The notes: generated from the letters alone by a model not told the origin. 64,000 nt of DNA from Calothrix sp. PCC 7716 (GCF_019977735.1 NZ_AP025018.1:3162001-3226000), one strand, 5' to 3'. Numbered from the stretch's first letter, positions 17,065-26,275 are shown. A program made the numbers and translations.

Positions 17065-17079
17065 TGATAATTGTTATCA
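17065..17079. promoter_or_regulatory. Zur-box-like site TGATAATTGTTATCA
   Basis: The 7-1-7 palindrome matches the cyanobacterial Zur consensus TGATAATNATTATCA at 14 of 15 positions. It stands about 75 bp before the COG0523 GTPase start, where a repressor would block the promoter. Zur releases such sites when zinc is scarce. Confidence 0.75.
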
Positions 17080-17154
17080 TTATTGTAAAAGTGGTTTAGT
17101 ACTTAGTTATAAATATGGTAAGTACTACTCAACATCTGTATATAAGGAGAGTTT

Positions 17155-18207
17155 ATGACTAGTGCGGCTGCAATTAGTTTAGATAATAATATTGAGATTC
17201 CGAAGCGTGGAATGCCTGTAACTATAATTACAGGGTTTTTGGGCAGTGGAAAAACTACGCTGCTTAACCAAATACTCCAGAACAAGCAAGATATGAAGGT
17301 TGCTGTTTTGGTTAATGAGTTTGGTGACATTAATATAGATAGCCAGTTACTCGTTTCTATGGACGAGGATATGGTGGAACTGAGCAATGGTTGTATTTGC
17401 TGTACTATAAATGATGGTTTGGTTGATGCGGTTTATCGAGTGTTGGAACGAGAAGACCGTATTGATTATATGGTGATTGAGACTACTGGTGTTGCTGACC
17501 CTTTGCCTATTGTGTTGACTTTCTTGGGAACTGAGCTAAGAGATTTAACTAATTTAGATTCTATACTTACTGTTGTTGATGCTGAAAGTTTTGACAAAAC
17601 TCACTTTGAGAGTGAAGCTGCGCTAAAACAAATTACATACGGTGATATTGTCTTGCTTAATAAAACTGATTTGGTAAGTGAAGATAAGCTGGTAGAGTTA
17701 GAAACTTTCATACGTAATAAAAAAGATACTGCTAAAATTTTACGCACTCAGTATGGAAAAGTTGCTTTACCTCTAATTTTAGGTGTAGAACTAACGCCTA
17801 ATGACGAGCATGTTTTTGCAAAAGATGACCATCACGACCATGAGCATCATCATCACGAACATGAGCATCATCATCACGAACATGAGCATCATCACCATGA
17901 CCACCATCACTCGCACCATTTAGAAAATGATGGGTTTGTGTCCGTGTCGTTCCAGGTTGATAAACCCTTTGATGTTAATAAATTTGAGCATTTTTTAATT
18001 GAGGAAATGCCAGATAACGTATTTCGTGCCAAGGGTATTCTTTGGTTTGATGACAGTCCTTTACGTCATATCTTCCAACTTAGTGGACCTCGTTACAACT
18101 TAGATGCGGATGAGTGGAAAACGGCGCCATCTAACCAACTTGTCTTTATTGGGCGCCATCTTGACGAGAATAAAATTCATTCTCGTTTACGTGAATGTCT
18201 GATATGA
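17155..18207 (+). CDS. COG0523 (CobW-family) GTPase, probable zinc metallochaperone
   Basis: 350 residues. Walker A GFLGSGKTT at 27-35, the metal-binding CxCC motif NGCICC at 78-83, GTPase motif NKTD near residue 168, and a His/Glu/Asp-rich metal-binding loop of about 30 residues (around 221-252) before the CobW C-terminal domain. COG0523 proteins of this form deliver zinc to client enzymes when it is scarce. The ATG has AAGGAGAG 5 bases upstream. The Zur-like box at 17065 supports zinc-responsive control. It begins a run of four genes on the same strand (to 20664). Confidence 0.9.
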   Translation: MTSAAAISLDNNIEIPKRGMPVTIITGFLGSGKTTLLNQILQNKQDMKVAVLVNEFGDINIDSQLLVSMDEDMVELSNGCICCTINDGLVDAVYRVLEREDRIDYMVIETTGVADPLPIVLTFLGTELRDLTNLDSILTVVDAESFDKTHFESEAALKQITYGDIVLLNKTDLVSEDKLVELETFIRNKKDTAKILRTQYGKVALPLILGVELTPNDEHVFAKDDHHDHEHHHHEHEHHHHEHEHHHHDHHHSHHLENDGFVSVSFQVDKPFDVNKFEHFLIEEMPDNVFRAKGILWFDDSPLRHIFQLSGPRYNLDADEWKTAPSNQLVFIGRHLDENKIHSRLRECLI

Positions 18208-18218
18208 TAGGGAGTTCA

Positions 18219-18250
18219 TTGTGGCACAGGCATCCTGCTTGTGCTTGCCT
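18219..18250. repeat. Palindromic repeat family R6 (cacaggcatcctgcctgtg type)
   Basis: A diverged copy (cacaggcatcctgcttgtg) in the gap between two genes of the metal operon. Other copies: 21541-21563, 46570-46592, 54840-54866. Confidence 0.65.
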
Positions 18251-18272
18251 ACTATGATTGAATCTAATTGAA

Positions 18273-19076
18273 ATGACTACACCCAAAATTACAGTTGTTG
18301 CCGGAACTTTAGGTAGTGGCAAAACCACTTGGATTCTTCAACAGCTAGCATCTAACAACCACAAATTCCCTTACAATAAAACACTATATTACAGTCCCGG
18401 TACAGGTAAGCTACCCATTGACCAAACTCGCATATCATCAGAATGTCCTGGTGTCAAAGTATTTCATGATGGAGAAGAAGCAGAATTTCTCAACCAAATA
18501 AATTCTGCGTTATCAATATATATAGAAATTGGTTTTTACTTAGAACTAGCCACTATCTCTAAAATCTTACCTAATAATCAGCCATACCAAGCCATTGCCG
18601 TTTTACCACCTCATCTCAAAGACAAAGATTCTGATTTACATCAATGGGCATCAGAAATTATATCCGGCGCCTCAGTTCATGACACTATATATATAGATAA
18701 CTCCACTCAAATATGGCGAGTTCCTCTCAGCGGAGAAGTGATTGACGAAGATAGCTTAGTAGAATTTTGGTATGAAGTTACTAATGGCGCCTATGGAAAT
18801 GTGACTCGTGCCAAAGGTATTTTTGATGTCAACGACGGTAGGTCACTTTATACTGAGTATGTAGCTTCCTTACCACCAACTGGTCTATTTGAATTAGATT
18901 TAACGCGCAACTTAGAAGGAAGACCCAAGCGTTTTAGTGGTATAGAAGTTGTAGGAAGTAACCTTGATGAGGTAACTTTAGGACAAACTTTGCAAGATTG
19001 TTTATTGTCAGATACAGCTATTACACAATATCAAGAACAAGTCAAACAAGTATTATCAGAAGGGATTGAAGAATGA
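18273..19076 (+). CDS. P-loop CobW-like protein lacking the CxCC motif
   Basis: 267 residues from ATG 18273 (a TTG five codons earlier is in the repeat-rich gap). It starts TPKITVVAGTLGSGKTTW, a Walker A of the CobW type. The CxCC metal motif and the His-rich loop of the neighbour are absent, and the central part (AEFLNQINSALSIYIEIGFY) is unlike the GTPase switch regions. The C-terminal half contains FWYEVTNGAYGNVTRAKGIFD, which looks like the CobW C-terminal domain. It overlaps the next gene by 4 bases (ATGA). It is probably a zinc-stress paralogue, perhaps with altered nucleotide handling. Confidence 0.7.
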   Translation: MTTPKITVVAGTLGSGKTTWILQQLASNNHKFPYNKTLYYSPGTGKLPIDQTRISSECPGVKVFHDGEEAEFLNQINSALSIYIEIGFYLELATISKILPNNQPYQAIAVLPPHLKDKDSDLHQWASEIISGASVHDTIYIDNSTQIWRVPLSGEVIDEDSLVEFWYEVTNGAYGNVTRAKGIFDVNDGRSLYTEYVASLPPTGLFELDLTRNLEGRPKRFSGIEVVGSNLDEVTLGQTLQDCLLSDTAITQYQEQVKQVLSEGIEE

Positions 19077-19882
19077 AAATAGCAGTCATATCATGTATTC
19101 ATGGTAATATCGAAGCTCTTGATGCAGTTTTGCTTGATATTGATAATCATTCATGCGATAAAATTTTTAGTTTAGGTGATTTAGTTGGATATGGCCCTTT
19201 CCCCAACGAGGTAGTAGAAAAAATTCGCGCTCTTAATATTCCTTCCTGCATTGGTTGTTGGGATGAAGATATTGTTGAAGGTTTAAATGCTTGCGAATGT
19301 AGTCATCCTTCATTACTAGCAGAAAAAAGAGGACTACGCGCGCACGAGTGGACAAACAAACATACTTTACCAGAAAATCGTGAATTTTTAGCTACATTAC
19401 CTCATGCATTGCATTACGAAAACTTAGCTTTTGTTCATGGCAGTCCCCACAGTAACCACGAGTATTTATTACCTGAACTTGATGCTTTTGTTGCATTAGA
19501 ACGAGTACTTTCATCAGGCGCCGATGTGCTTTTTTGTGGTCATACTCATGTCCCATATGTTCGTAAACTTGATGCTACAAACTTACATTTTTCACTTGTA
19601 AACGATAAAAAACAAGAAAATCGCAGTTTTACCGCAAATTTAAAACAAATTATTAATGCGGGTTCTGTGGGTGAACCTCGACACGGGCGCCCAAATGCAA
19701 CTTATGTAATTTACAACACAGACACTCAACAAGTCACCTTGCGCGAAGTTACTTATGATGTGCAAAAAACTTGCACCGCAATTATAGAACGTGGTTTACC
19801 TGCTATTTTTGCTTGGCGCCTAGCACGGGGTTTAGAATTTGCAGAACGTGCCGATGACCCTACACATGTTTGTACTAGATAA
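19073..19882 (+). CDS. Metallophosphoesterase-fold protein with substituted metal ligands
   Basis: 269 residues with the layout of a calcineurin-like phosphoesterase: SCIHGN (residues 7-12), GDLVGYGP, GCWDED, FVHGSPHSN, FCGHTHVP. The usual first motif is SDIHGN (DxH) and the third is GNHD. Here the first aspartate is cysteine, and the Asn-His pair is Cys-Trp. GD, the HG and the GHTH motif are kept. The protein also has a CECSH segment, so a cysteine-based metal site is conceivable. It overlaps the upstream gene by 4 bases and is followed after 23 bp by a second, more degenerate relative. A metal-regulated enzyme or sensor is likely. Confidence 0.75.
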   Translation: MKIAVISCIHGNIEALDAVLLDIDNHSCDKIFSLGDLVGYGPFPNEVVEKIRALNIPSCIGCWDEDIVEGLNACECSHPSLLAEKRGLRAHEWTNKHTLPENREFLATLPHALHYENLAFVHGSPHSNHEYLLPELDAFVALERVLSSGADVLFCGHTHVPYVRKLDATNLHFSLVNDKKQENRSFTANLKQIINAGSVGEPRHGRPNATYVIYNTDTQQVTLREVTYDVQKTCTAIIERGLPAIFAWRLARGLEFAERADDPTHVCTR

Positions 19883-19905
19883 AGGTAAAAAGGTAATATT
19901 ATCAT

Positions 19906-20664
19906 ATGAAATGGGCTATTTTAAGCGGTATTGAAGGAAATCTTGCAGCATATGAAGCTGTACTAGAAGATATTAGGCGCCTTTCTCGTTACATCGAAGC
20001 ACTATATATTATTGGTGATTTAGTTGGACCGACAAAACAATCAGAACAACTAGTAGAACGAGTGCGTAAACCTCGTCGTGGAGAACTAGAACCTTTAGTT
20101 TGTAAAGGATGGTGGGAAGAACAATGCTTAATATTACACGCAATAACAGGAAATGGTACACCCACAGAACTTATAGAAAAATATGGCTTAGAAACAGTCA
20201 AACAACTATGGGAATATGTACCTCGTCAAACAGTACGATGGTTAAGTATGCTTGATTTTGGCTTCTTTGAATTAGATAGCTTGTTAATTCATGGTTCTAC
20301 AGTCTCTGTTAGCGAAGCATTAACACCAGAAACTTCACCAATAACAATGTTAGACCGAGCAACACGGATGCAAGCAAACAATTTATTTTGTGGTCGTTCC
20401 GGTTTAACCTTTGAGTACGAACTCACCAGTGGTTCTATAACCAACTCTGTAACAACCCTAGACACTCAAACTTCCCCCCATATCATCAACGCTTATCCCC
20501 GCAAAATTATCGGAGTCGGAAACGTCGGTAGAACCCCAGGACAAGCAAGTTATACAATTTACAACCCCAACACAAATCAAGTTGACTTCAAAACTGTTTA
20601 TTACGGCAACAATAAAGGCTTTAACGCTCAACCGATGGCGCGCGCGGGCAATAAAGTGATCTAG
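19906..20664 (+). CDS. Degenerate metallophosphoesterase-fold protein (probable pseudoenzyme)
   Basis: 252 residues that align by pattern with the upstream gene: SGIEGNLAAYEAVLEDI in place of SDIHGN, then IIGDLVGP, CKGWWEEQ in place of GNHD, LLIHGS, and FCGRSG in place of GHTH. Thus most di-metal ligands are lost while GD and one HG remain. The framework and length are intact, and no stop or frameshift is present, so this is a maintained protein rather than a decaying gene. As last member of the zinc-linked operon it may regulate or partner its neighbour. Confidence 0.7.
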   Translation: MKWAILSGIEGNLAAYEAVLEDIRRLSRYIEALYIIGDLVGPTKQSEQLVERVRKPRRGELEPLVCKGWWEEQCLILHAITGNGTPTELIEKYGLETVKQLWEYVPRQTVRWLSMLDFGFFELDSLLIHGSTVSVSEALTPETSPITMLDRATRMQANNLFCGRSGLTFEYELTSGSITNSVTTLDTQTSPHIINAYPRKIIGVGNVGRTPGQASYTIYNPNTNQVDFKTVYYGNNKGFNAQPMARAGNKVI

Positions 20665-20729
20665 AGGCGCCGTCTTTGGGGTGTGTACATTGCCAAATGC
20701 AAAGAAACTATAACTTTTTTGTACAACAC

Positions 20730-20745
20730 TTGAATAACTGTTCAA
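20730..20745. promoter_or_regulatory. SmtB/ArsR-type operator (TGAATAACTGTTCA)
   Basis: The core is the exact reverse complement of TGAACAGTTATTCA, the well-known operator core of the smtA-smtB region of Synechococcus. It lies about 45 bp before the metallothionein ATG. A zinc-sensing SmtB-type repressor is therefore expected elsewhere in the genome; none is in the window. Confidence 0.85.
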
Positions 20746-20789
20746 TTGTAGTAATATAGTAGATGTACACCATACATCGGGTGCTAGCT

Positions 20790-20957
20790 ATGACGACAGT
20801 TACTCAAATGAAATGCGCTTGCGAATCTTGCCTTTGCATCGTTTCTCTATCCAGTGCTGTGATGAAAGACAACAAACCTTACTGCGGCGAAGCTTGTGCA
20901 AATGGACATGAAAACGGTAAAGGTTGCGGTCACACCGGCTGTGAATGCGATAAATAA
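20790..20957 (+). CDS. smtA: Bacterial metallothionein, SmtA type
   Basis: 55 residues from ATG 20790 (MTTVTQMKCACESC); the ATG at 20763 adds nine unrelated residues. Nine cysteines in the SmtA pattern: CACESCLC, then YCGEAC, then GCGHTGCEC, plus the two histidines NGH and GCGH. SmtA binds about four zinc ions in a Cys/His cluster and protects against zinc and cadmium excess. The upstream SmtB-type operator shows induction by metal, opposite in sign to the Zur-controlled operon just before it. A very long hairpin follows the stop. Confidence 0.93.
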   Translation: MTTVTQMKCACESCLCIVSLSSAVMKDNKPYCGEACANGHENGKGCGHTGCECDK

Positions 20958-20962
20958 CCCTG

Positions 20963-21047
20963 GCAACGGATGATAAACGGATGTAACGGATGGTTGATTC
21001 TTCTATCCGTTACATCCGTTTTATCCGTTGCAAATGTTACTTTTTTT
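20963..21047 (+). terminator. Long hairpin with T-run after the metallothionein gene
   Basis: Arms of about 27-29 bases (20963-20991 and 21005-21031) built of the repeated unit ACGGAT / ATCCGT, followed by a run of T at 21040-21047. The internal repetition of ACGGAT suggests expansion from a shorter hairpin. Confidence 0.75.
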
Positions 21048-21138
21048 TACGACAATGTAGCAACTAGCTAGATAAAGATTACTATTCTCACTGTAAATTG
21101 ATACGGTACTTGTACCAAAAAATTACAGAGGAAAACTA

Positions 21139-21528
21139 ATGTCTTTAAACGTAAGCGTGCATCTGCTTGAACAAGCACAGTTAGATAACATTGACGAGAC
21201 AGAGTTTGTTGAAACAATCAGAGAATCGTTACCATACGCTTGGAGTGTTGTATCCGGTCTTGTAGAACAAGTTACCAGAGGAGAAGAGTGGGCAAACCAT
21301 GCGGTACCACCACCAAGTGAACAAGCGCGCGCCCAGCTATTGCGAATGATGGGTGGTGATGCAATACGTGGCGCCGTTGAACGTTATTTTGGTGTCAAGC
21401 TAGCATTCCAAAACTGCCATAACGTCGGAGTTTTTCGTTTAGATAAGCTTAATTCACCACAGTATCTTGATTTCATTTCAATTAGGCGCCAAATTCTCAA
21501 CCAAACACCTGAACTAATCGACTGTTAG
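21139..21528 (+). CDS. SCO5389-family conserved protein
   Basis: 129 residues. The sequence follows the family otherwise known to me from actinobacteria: MSLNVSVHLLEQA, ESLPYAWSVV, PPPSEQARAQLLR, DAIRGAVERYFGV, LAFQNCHNVGVF, and the end LNQTPELIDC. No signal peptide or membrane segment. Function unknown; conserved Cys and His in QNCHNVG and the terminal Cys might bind metal or react. The ATG follows AGAGGA by 6-8 bases. It stands alone behind the metallothionein gene, with a GGTAC-TT-GTACC inverted repeat at 21105-21116. Confidence 0.65.
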   Translation: MSLNVSVHLLEQAQLDNIDETEFVETIRESLPYAWSVVSGLVEQVTRGEEWANHAVPPPSEQARAQLLRMMGGDAIRGAVERYFGVKLAFQNCHNVGVFRLDKLNSPQYLDFISIRRQILNQTPELIDC

Positions 21529-21539
21529 ACCTCAAATGT

Positions 21540-21612
21540 TGTGGCACAGGCATCCTGCCTGTGTATCTGTATTATTTTCTTTACCACAGAGACACAGAGT
21601 ACACAGAGAGAA
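21540..21612. repeat. R6 palindrome plus cacagag repeat
   Basis: The perfect hairpin CACAGGCATCCTGCCTGTG at 21544-21562 is followed by accacagagacacagag at 21582-21598. Both belong to dispersed families and fill the convergent gap between two genes. Confidence 0.75.
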
Positions 21613-21626
21613 AAGAAAGAATAATC

Positions 21627-22103
21627 CTAACCTAACTCACTTATTAATTTTTCTCTTTCTGCTTGTAGATTTAGCCTAACCTTTTCTCCTGATTGGCATT
21701 TTTCTCTAACTTCAAGCATTGGAGCAGTGTTATAAACATAATTTAACAGTTGAGGAAGCTTTTTAGAACCTGCCCACTCTTTTCTAATATTATCAAGAAC
21801 TAACTTTATACTCACGGGTAGTTGTAAATCATCTACATTACTTGCTTGAACACCCAATCTAATTAGAGTTGCATTTCTCTCTCGCTCTATTGCAACTTCT
21901 TTTCCATTCATTCTACTTAAGACTATATCTACATCTTCATGCCAAAGACCAAAATTATAATAATACCAATCTAGTTCTGTAAGCTGATTACCTGTCCATT
22001 TAACAGAGTACAAATCAGCAAGATACAAAAACTTGATTAATTGTGTTTTCGTAATATTTCCTTTTGTCGCGTAAACAAAGTATTTTATGAGTTTTTCCAA
22101 CAT
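21627..22103 (-). CDS. SocA/Panacea (DUF4065) domain protein
   Basis: 158 residues. The motifs TKTQLIKFLYLADLYSVKW and LTELDWYYYNFGLWHEDV are the signature of the Panacea domain found in SocA-type antitoxins, which pair with many unrelated toxins. No toxin gene is found next to it: upstream is a 580-bp non-coding stretch and downstream is a convergent gene. It may be a solitary antitoxin or regulator. The ATG at 22103 is the only reasonable start. Confidence 0.78.
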   Translation of the reverse strand: MLEKLIKYFVYATKGNITKTQLIKFLYLADLYSVKWTGNQLTELDWYYYNFGLWHEDVDIVLSRMNGKEVAIERERNATLIRLGVQASNVDDLQLPVSIKLVLDNIRKEWAGSKKLPQLLNYVYNTAPMLEVREKCQSGEKVRLNLQAEREKLISELG

Positions 22104-22687
22104 TGCTTTTTACTCTACTCTTCATCAAGGCTAAGTATTAATTGATACTAAAATCTTTGCGGTAACATCTTTTAAATAATAGCGCTAATTTTTTCATCCT
22201 TCCTGGCAAAATATCCTATAAAAACTGTTTCTTTGCTTTATTTAGTTCAATTATACTATATTGATTTGCACAAAATCAATGCCGCCAGTGGTAAAGTTCT
22301 AAAAACTTTACATTCTGAATGAAGGTTATCACGCTGGCACATACACCTCAGCTATTTAGAAACCCAGTTTTTTTCGTTTCTGTTGAAGATTGTTGTGCTT
22401 AGTGATGAAGAAACCGGGTTTCTTTGAGATTAGTCAGTGCTTGTAAGATTAAGAAATAGGCGGCAAATATACAGCCTTCCAACCTAAATAGGTTTTTTGT
22501 AAAGATTATCTTGTGGGATGGGCTTTCTCTTGCCCCGTTCCATGTAAACAAGTTAGGGGCGGGCAAGGATGCCCGCTCCACAATGGGCAATATATACAAA
22601 GGCATAATGTAACTCATGCAATTGTTACGGTAATTGATCCCTAGGCGCGATAAGATTCAAATAACTTTAGTTGTATTTAAAGGTCTA
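22104..22687. other. Non-coding interval with repeats upstream of pdhB
   Basis: No convincing gene. It holds an AGAAACCGGGTTTCT palindrome (family R3) at 22409-22423, a diverged gaaacccagttt copy at 22358, and the hairpin GGGCAAGGATGCCC at 22561-22574. The pdhB promoter must lie in the last 100 bp. Confidence 0.6.
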
Positions 22688-23671
22688 ATGGCAGAAACAT
22701 TATTCTTCAACGCTCTGCGGGAAGCCATTGATGAGGAAATGGCGCGTGATAACACTGTATTTGTACTTGGAGAGGACGTAGGACACTACGGAGGCTCTTA
22801 TAAAGTAACAAAAGACCTGTACAAAAAGTATGGTGATTTGCGCGTTCTAGATACTCCCATTGCTGAAAACAGTTTTACTGGTATCGCAGTCGGCGCCGCG
22901 ATGACTGGTTTACGTCCTATCATCGAGGGTATGAACATGGGATTTCTGCTCCTTGCGTTCAACCAAATTTCTAATAACGCTGGGATGTTACGCTATACGA
23001 GTGGCGGTAATTTTAAAATTCCAATGGTAATTCGTGGACCTGGTGGTGTTGGGCGCCAACTAGGAGCAGAACATTCACAGCGTCTTGAAGCTTACTTTCA
23101 AGCTGTTCCCGGTTTAAAAATTGTCGCTTGCTCAACTCCGAAAAACGCAAAAGGACTTCTAAAAGCTGCTATTCGTGATAATAACCCAGTGCTGTTTTTT
23201 GAACACGTGCTGCTTTATAACTTAAAAGAAGACCTACCCGAACAAGAGTACGTACTGCCACTCGATAAAGCTGAAGTTGTACGCCCCGGTAAAGATGTCA
23301 CAATACTAACGTACTCACGGATGCGGCATCACGTTATGCAAGCCGTAAAAAATATAGAAAAACAAGGCTTTGACCCCGAAGTCATTGATTTAATTTCGCT
23401 CAAACCCTTAGATTTTGATACCATTGGCGCCTCTATACGTAAAACCCACCGTGTAATTATTGTGGAAGAGTGTATGCGAACAGGTGGTATTGGCGCCGAG
23501 TTAACTGCTTCTATTAATGACCGCTTGTTTGACGAATTGGATGCACCAGTACTACGACTGTCTTCGCAGGATATTCCAACTCCTTATAATGGCGCCTTAG
23601 AACGTTTAACTATTGTGCAACCAGAACAAATTGTCGAAGCTGTCGAAAAAATGATGACACTAAGAGTGTAA
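22688..23671 (+). CDS. pdhB: Pyruvate dehydrogenase E1 component, beta subunit
   Basis: 327 residues from ATG 22688 ([18 protein letters not shown]), with AAAGGT just before; the 18 in-frame residues upstream are not family-like. Transketolase-type beta subunit: [28 protein letters not shown], and the C-terminal domain with MRTGGIGAE. With the alpha subunit it decarboxylates pyruvate to feed acetyl-CoA synthesis. In this window it directly precedes secD-secF, separated by a repeat-filled spacer. Confidence 0.93.
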   Translation: MAETLFFNALREAIDEEMARDNTVFVLGEDVGHYGGSYKVTKDLYKKYGDLRVLDTPIAENSFTGIAVGAAMTGLRPIIEGMNMGFLLLAFNQISNNAGMLRYTSGGNFKIPMVIRGPGGVGRQLGAEHSQRLEAYFQAVPGLKIVACSTPKNAKGLLKAAIRDNNPVLFFEHVLLYNLKEDLPEQEYVLPLDKAEVVRPGKDVTILTYSRMRHHVMQAVKNIEKQGFDPEVIDLISLKPLDFDTIGASIRKTHRVIIVEECMRTGGIGAELTASINDRLFDELDAPVLRLSSQDIPTPYNGALERLTIVQPEQIVEAVEKMMTLRV

Positions 23672-23674
23672 AGT

Positions 23675-23818
23675 GCTGAGTTCTGAGTGCTGAGTTGAGA
23701 GTTAGGGGTTAGGAGTTAGGAGTTAGAAGTTAGGAGTTAGGAGTTGTTACCTACTCAGCACTCAGCACTCAGCACTCATTACTCAGCACTCAGCACTCAG
23801 CACTCATTACTCATAACT
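23675..23818. repeat. Short tandem repeats: TTAGGAG heptamers and CTCAGCA heptamers
   Basis: The gap between pdhB and secD holds a stretch of gagttaggagttagg and then actcagcactcagcactc units, together with an inverse copy (gtgctgagttctgagtgctg) at its left edge, so the whole can fold back. The same set occurs at 34168-34232 and 35310-35456. It is the short tandemly repeated heptamer type known in filamentous cyanobacteria. Confidence 0.85.
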
Positions 23819-23865
23819 GGTTAAAAGAGCGTTATTATAGCGTGTGTCCGCACTCCCGTTATGGT

Positions 23866-25287
23866 ATGCAGCAAAGACAGCAATCGCTATTAGCCCTAAT
23901 TATTGTTATGGTAATTGCCGCCATCGCGGTGATTGCCACTCCTGGTTTACGTGTACCCCTTGGTCTCGATTTACAAGGAGGTTCCCAACTTACTATTCAA
24001 GTCAAGACTACACCAGAAATTAAAACAATCACCGAACGTGAAATGGAAGCCGTTCTCAAAATCATTGAAGGACGCATTAACGGTTTAGGTGTTTCTGAAG
24101 CTTTAGTTCAACAAGCTGGCAGTGACAAAATTTTAGTCCAACTACCTGGTGTTAAAGACCCTGAACAAGCCGAAAAAGTTTTGGGTGGAACTGCTCAGTT
24201 AGAGTTTCGCAAGCAAAAACCAGGTACAGAAACTCAACTTCCTGTGTTTTTCGCTTCACGTAGTGAGTTAAAGGCAAAGCTCGACCAAGCTCTTAAAGGC
24301 AAAGATTCTTCAGCAATCGCTAAAATTCAAGAAGATTTACAAAAAAATAATCAAGCTATAGCAGAATTATTTGAAAGTACTAATCCTCCACTTAGCGGTA
24401 AATTTCTCAAAGATGCCCAAGGTACACCTACCCAAGGCACTACCTGGGAAGTCGCAATTAGTTTTAATCAACAAGGTGGCGATTTATTTGCCCAAATAAC
24501 TAAGGAACTCGCTGGTACTGGAAGAAGTATTGGTATTTTTCTGGATAATGAACTTATTAGCTTTCCAAGTGTCGGCGCCCAGTTTGCTGCTACAGGTATT
24601 ACCGGAGGTAATGCGGTAATTACTGGTAATTTTACTGCCCAAGAAGCTACTGGCTTAGGTATTCAGTTACGAGGCGGCGCCCTCCCTGTACCTGTGGCAA
24701 TCGTCGAAAACCGTACCGTCGGCGCCACCCTTGGTAAAGACAGTATTCAAAGCAGTATTTATGCTGGTATCGGTGGTCTTACCCTTGTACTAGTATTTAT
24801 GGTGGTGTATTATCGACTACCAGGTGCCTTAGCGGCTGTTGCATTAATAATTTACGCTTTACTTTCCTGGGCTGCTTTTGGTTTGTTACAGGTGACGATG
24901 ACATTACCTGGTATCGCGGGGTTTGTTCTTAGTATTGGCATGGCAGTTGATGCCAACGTTTTAATTTTTGAACGGACGCGCGAAGAATTGCAGGCAGGTA
25001 AAACTTTGTACCGTTCTGTTGAATCAGGCTTTTATCGAGCTTTTTCCAGTATTTTAGATGGTAATGTCACAACCTGGATTGCCTGCTTCTTCCTGTTTAT
25101 TTTTGGTTCTGGTTTAGTCAAAGGCTTTGCTGTAACCTTAAGTATAGGAGTACTCGTTAGTATGTTTACAGCAGTTACATGTAGTCGCACTTTCATGTTT
25201 TTGGCAATAGGAATTCCCGCATTGAAGAAACCAGAATATTTTTGCCCTAACTTGGCGCCAGCTAAAAAAGTGGAGGCAGCACGATGA
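23866..25287 (+). CDS. secD: Protein translocase subunit SecD
   Basis: 473 residues from ATG 23866 ([12 protein letters not shown]); a GTG at 23842 is in frame but adds unlike residues. First membrane helix, then [17 protein letters not shown] (the D1 motif), the large periplasmic P1 domain, and five further helices with [20 protein letters not shown]. SecD and SecF use the proton gradient to help proteins leave the Sec channel. secF follows with a 4-base overlap. Confidence 0.95.
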   Translation: MQQRQQSLLALIIVMVIAAIAVIATPGLRVPLGLDLQGGSQLTIQVKTTPEIKTITEREMEAVLKIIEGRINGLGVSEALVQQAGSDKILVQLPGVKDPEQAEKVLGGTAQLEFRKQKPGTETQLPVFFASRSELKAKLDQALKGKDSSAIAKIQEDLQKNNQAIAELFESTNPPLSGKFLKDAQGTPTQGTTWEVAISFNQQGGDLFAQITKELAGTGRSIGIFLDNELISFPSVGAQFAATGITGGNAVITGNFTAQEATGLGIQLRGGALPVPVAIVENRTVGATLGKDSIQSSIYAGIGGLTLVLVFMVVYYRLPGALAAVALIIYALLSWAAFGLLQVTMTLPGIAGFVLSIGMAVDANVLIFERTREELQAGKTLYRSVESGFYRAFSSILDGNVTTWIACFFLFIFGSGLVKGFAVTLSIGVLVSMFTAVTCSRTFMFLAIGIPALKKPEYFCPNLAPAKKVEAAR

Positions 25288-26255
25288 AAATAGCTGTAAA
25301 CAAAAGGCGGTCGCTATGGTGGGGTATTTCTTCTGCTTTACTTATCATCGGTATTATCTCGATGGTAATTTCCACGTTTAACCCTCAAATTAAGGCGCCT
25401 CTACGTCCTGGTTTAGATTTTATTGGTGGTACACGCTTACAGTTAGAAAGAGACTGCACACAACCTGGAAACTGTGATAAACCAATCGATATCAACGCTG
25501 TGCGTGAAATCGCTCAAGCCAGAGGACTGGGCGATGCCAGTATTCAGCTTATTACCGATGAAGAAACAAAACAAGAAAACGGTATATTAATTCGCTCCAA
25601 AGACTTAAGTCCTGAACAGCGTACCCAACTCGAAAACGCACTCGCAGAAAAAATCGGCGCCTTTGACCCGGAAAAAAAATCAATTGATACTGTTGGTCCA
25701 ACTCTTGGACGAGAGCTATTTACCTCTGGTTTAACTGCTCTATTTTTGTCGCTTATTGGTATATTAGTTTACTTAAGAATCAGATTCCAGTGGGATTATG
25801 CCGTATTTGCAATTGTTGCTTTGTTTCACGATGTATTAATTACAATCGGTGTATTTTCAATACTAGGTTTTTTTGGTGTTGAGGTAGACAGCTTATTTGT
25901 TGTTGCCCTGCTGACAATTGTTGGTTTCTCGGTAAACGACACTGTGGTAATTTACGACCGAATTCGGGAAACAGCGCAAATTGAAAAAGGGCGCTCCATC
26001 ACCGAAATTGTTGATGACGCAGTAGACCAGACTCTCGCTCGCTCGATTAATACCACTTTCACAACGATGCTAACGCTGTTCGCTATCTTCTTATTTGGTG
26101 GAGAAACACTCAAAATCTTCTCTTTGTCTTTGATTGTTGGCTTTACTATGGGTGCTTATTCCAGCATATTTATTGCTAGCACTTTACTCGCTTGGTGGAG
26201 ACAACGAAGCGAAAAAGGCACCCCTCCCCCAAATACTGAATCAGTTGCAACCTGA
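25284..26255 (+). CDS. secF: Protein translocase subunit SecF
   Basis: 323 residues, starting [17 protein letters not shown]. It contains the SecF motifs [34 protein letters not shown] and VVIYDRIRE, with six membrane helices. It overlaps secD by ATGA, so the two are translationally coupled. Confidence 0.95.
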   Translation: MKIAVNKRRSLWWGISSALLIIGIISMVISTFNPQIKAPLRPGLDFIGGTRLQLERDCTQPGNCDKPIDINAVREIAQARGLGDASIQLITDEETKQENGILIRSKDLSPEQRTQLENALAEKIGAFDPEKKSIDTVGPTLGRELFTSGLTALFLSLIGILVYLRIRFQWDYAVFAIVALFHDVLITIGVFSILGFFGVEVDSLFVVALLTIVGFSVNDTVVIYDRIRETAQIEKGRSITEIVDDAVDQTLARSINTTFTTMLTLFAIFLFGGETLKIFSLSLIVGFTMGAYSSIFIASTLLAWWRQRSEKGTPPPNTESVAT

Positions 26256-26275
26256 ACATCGTATAAATAAAGACA

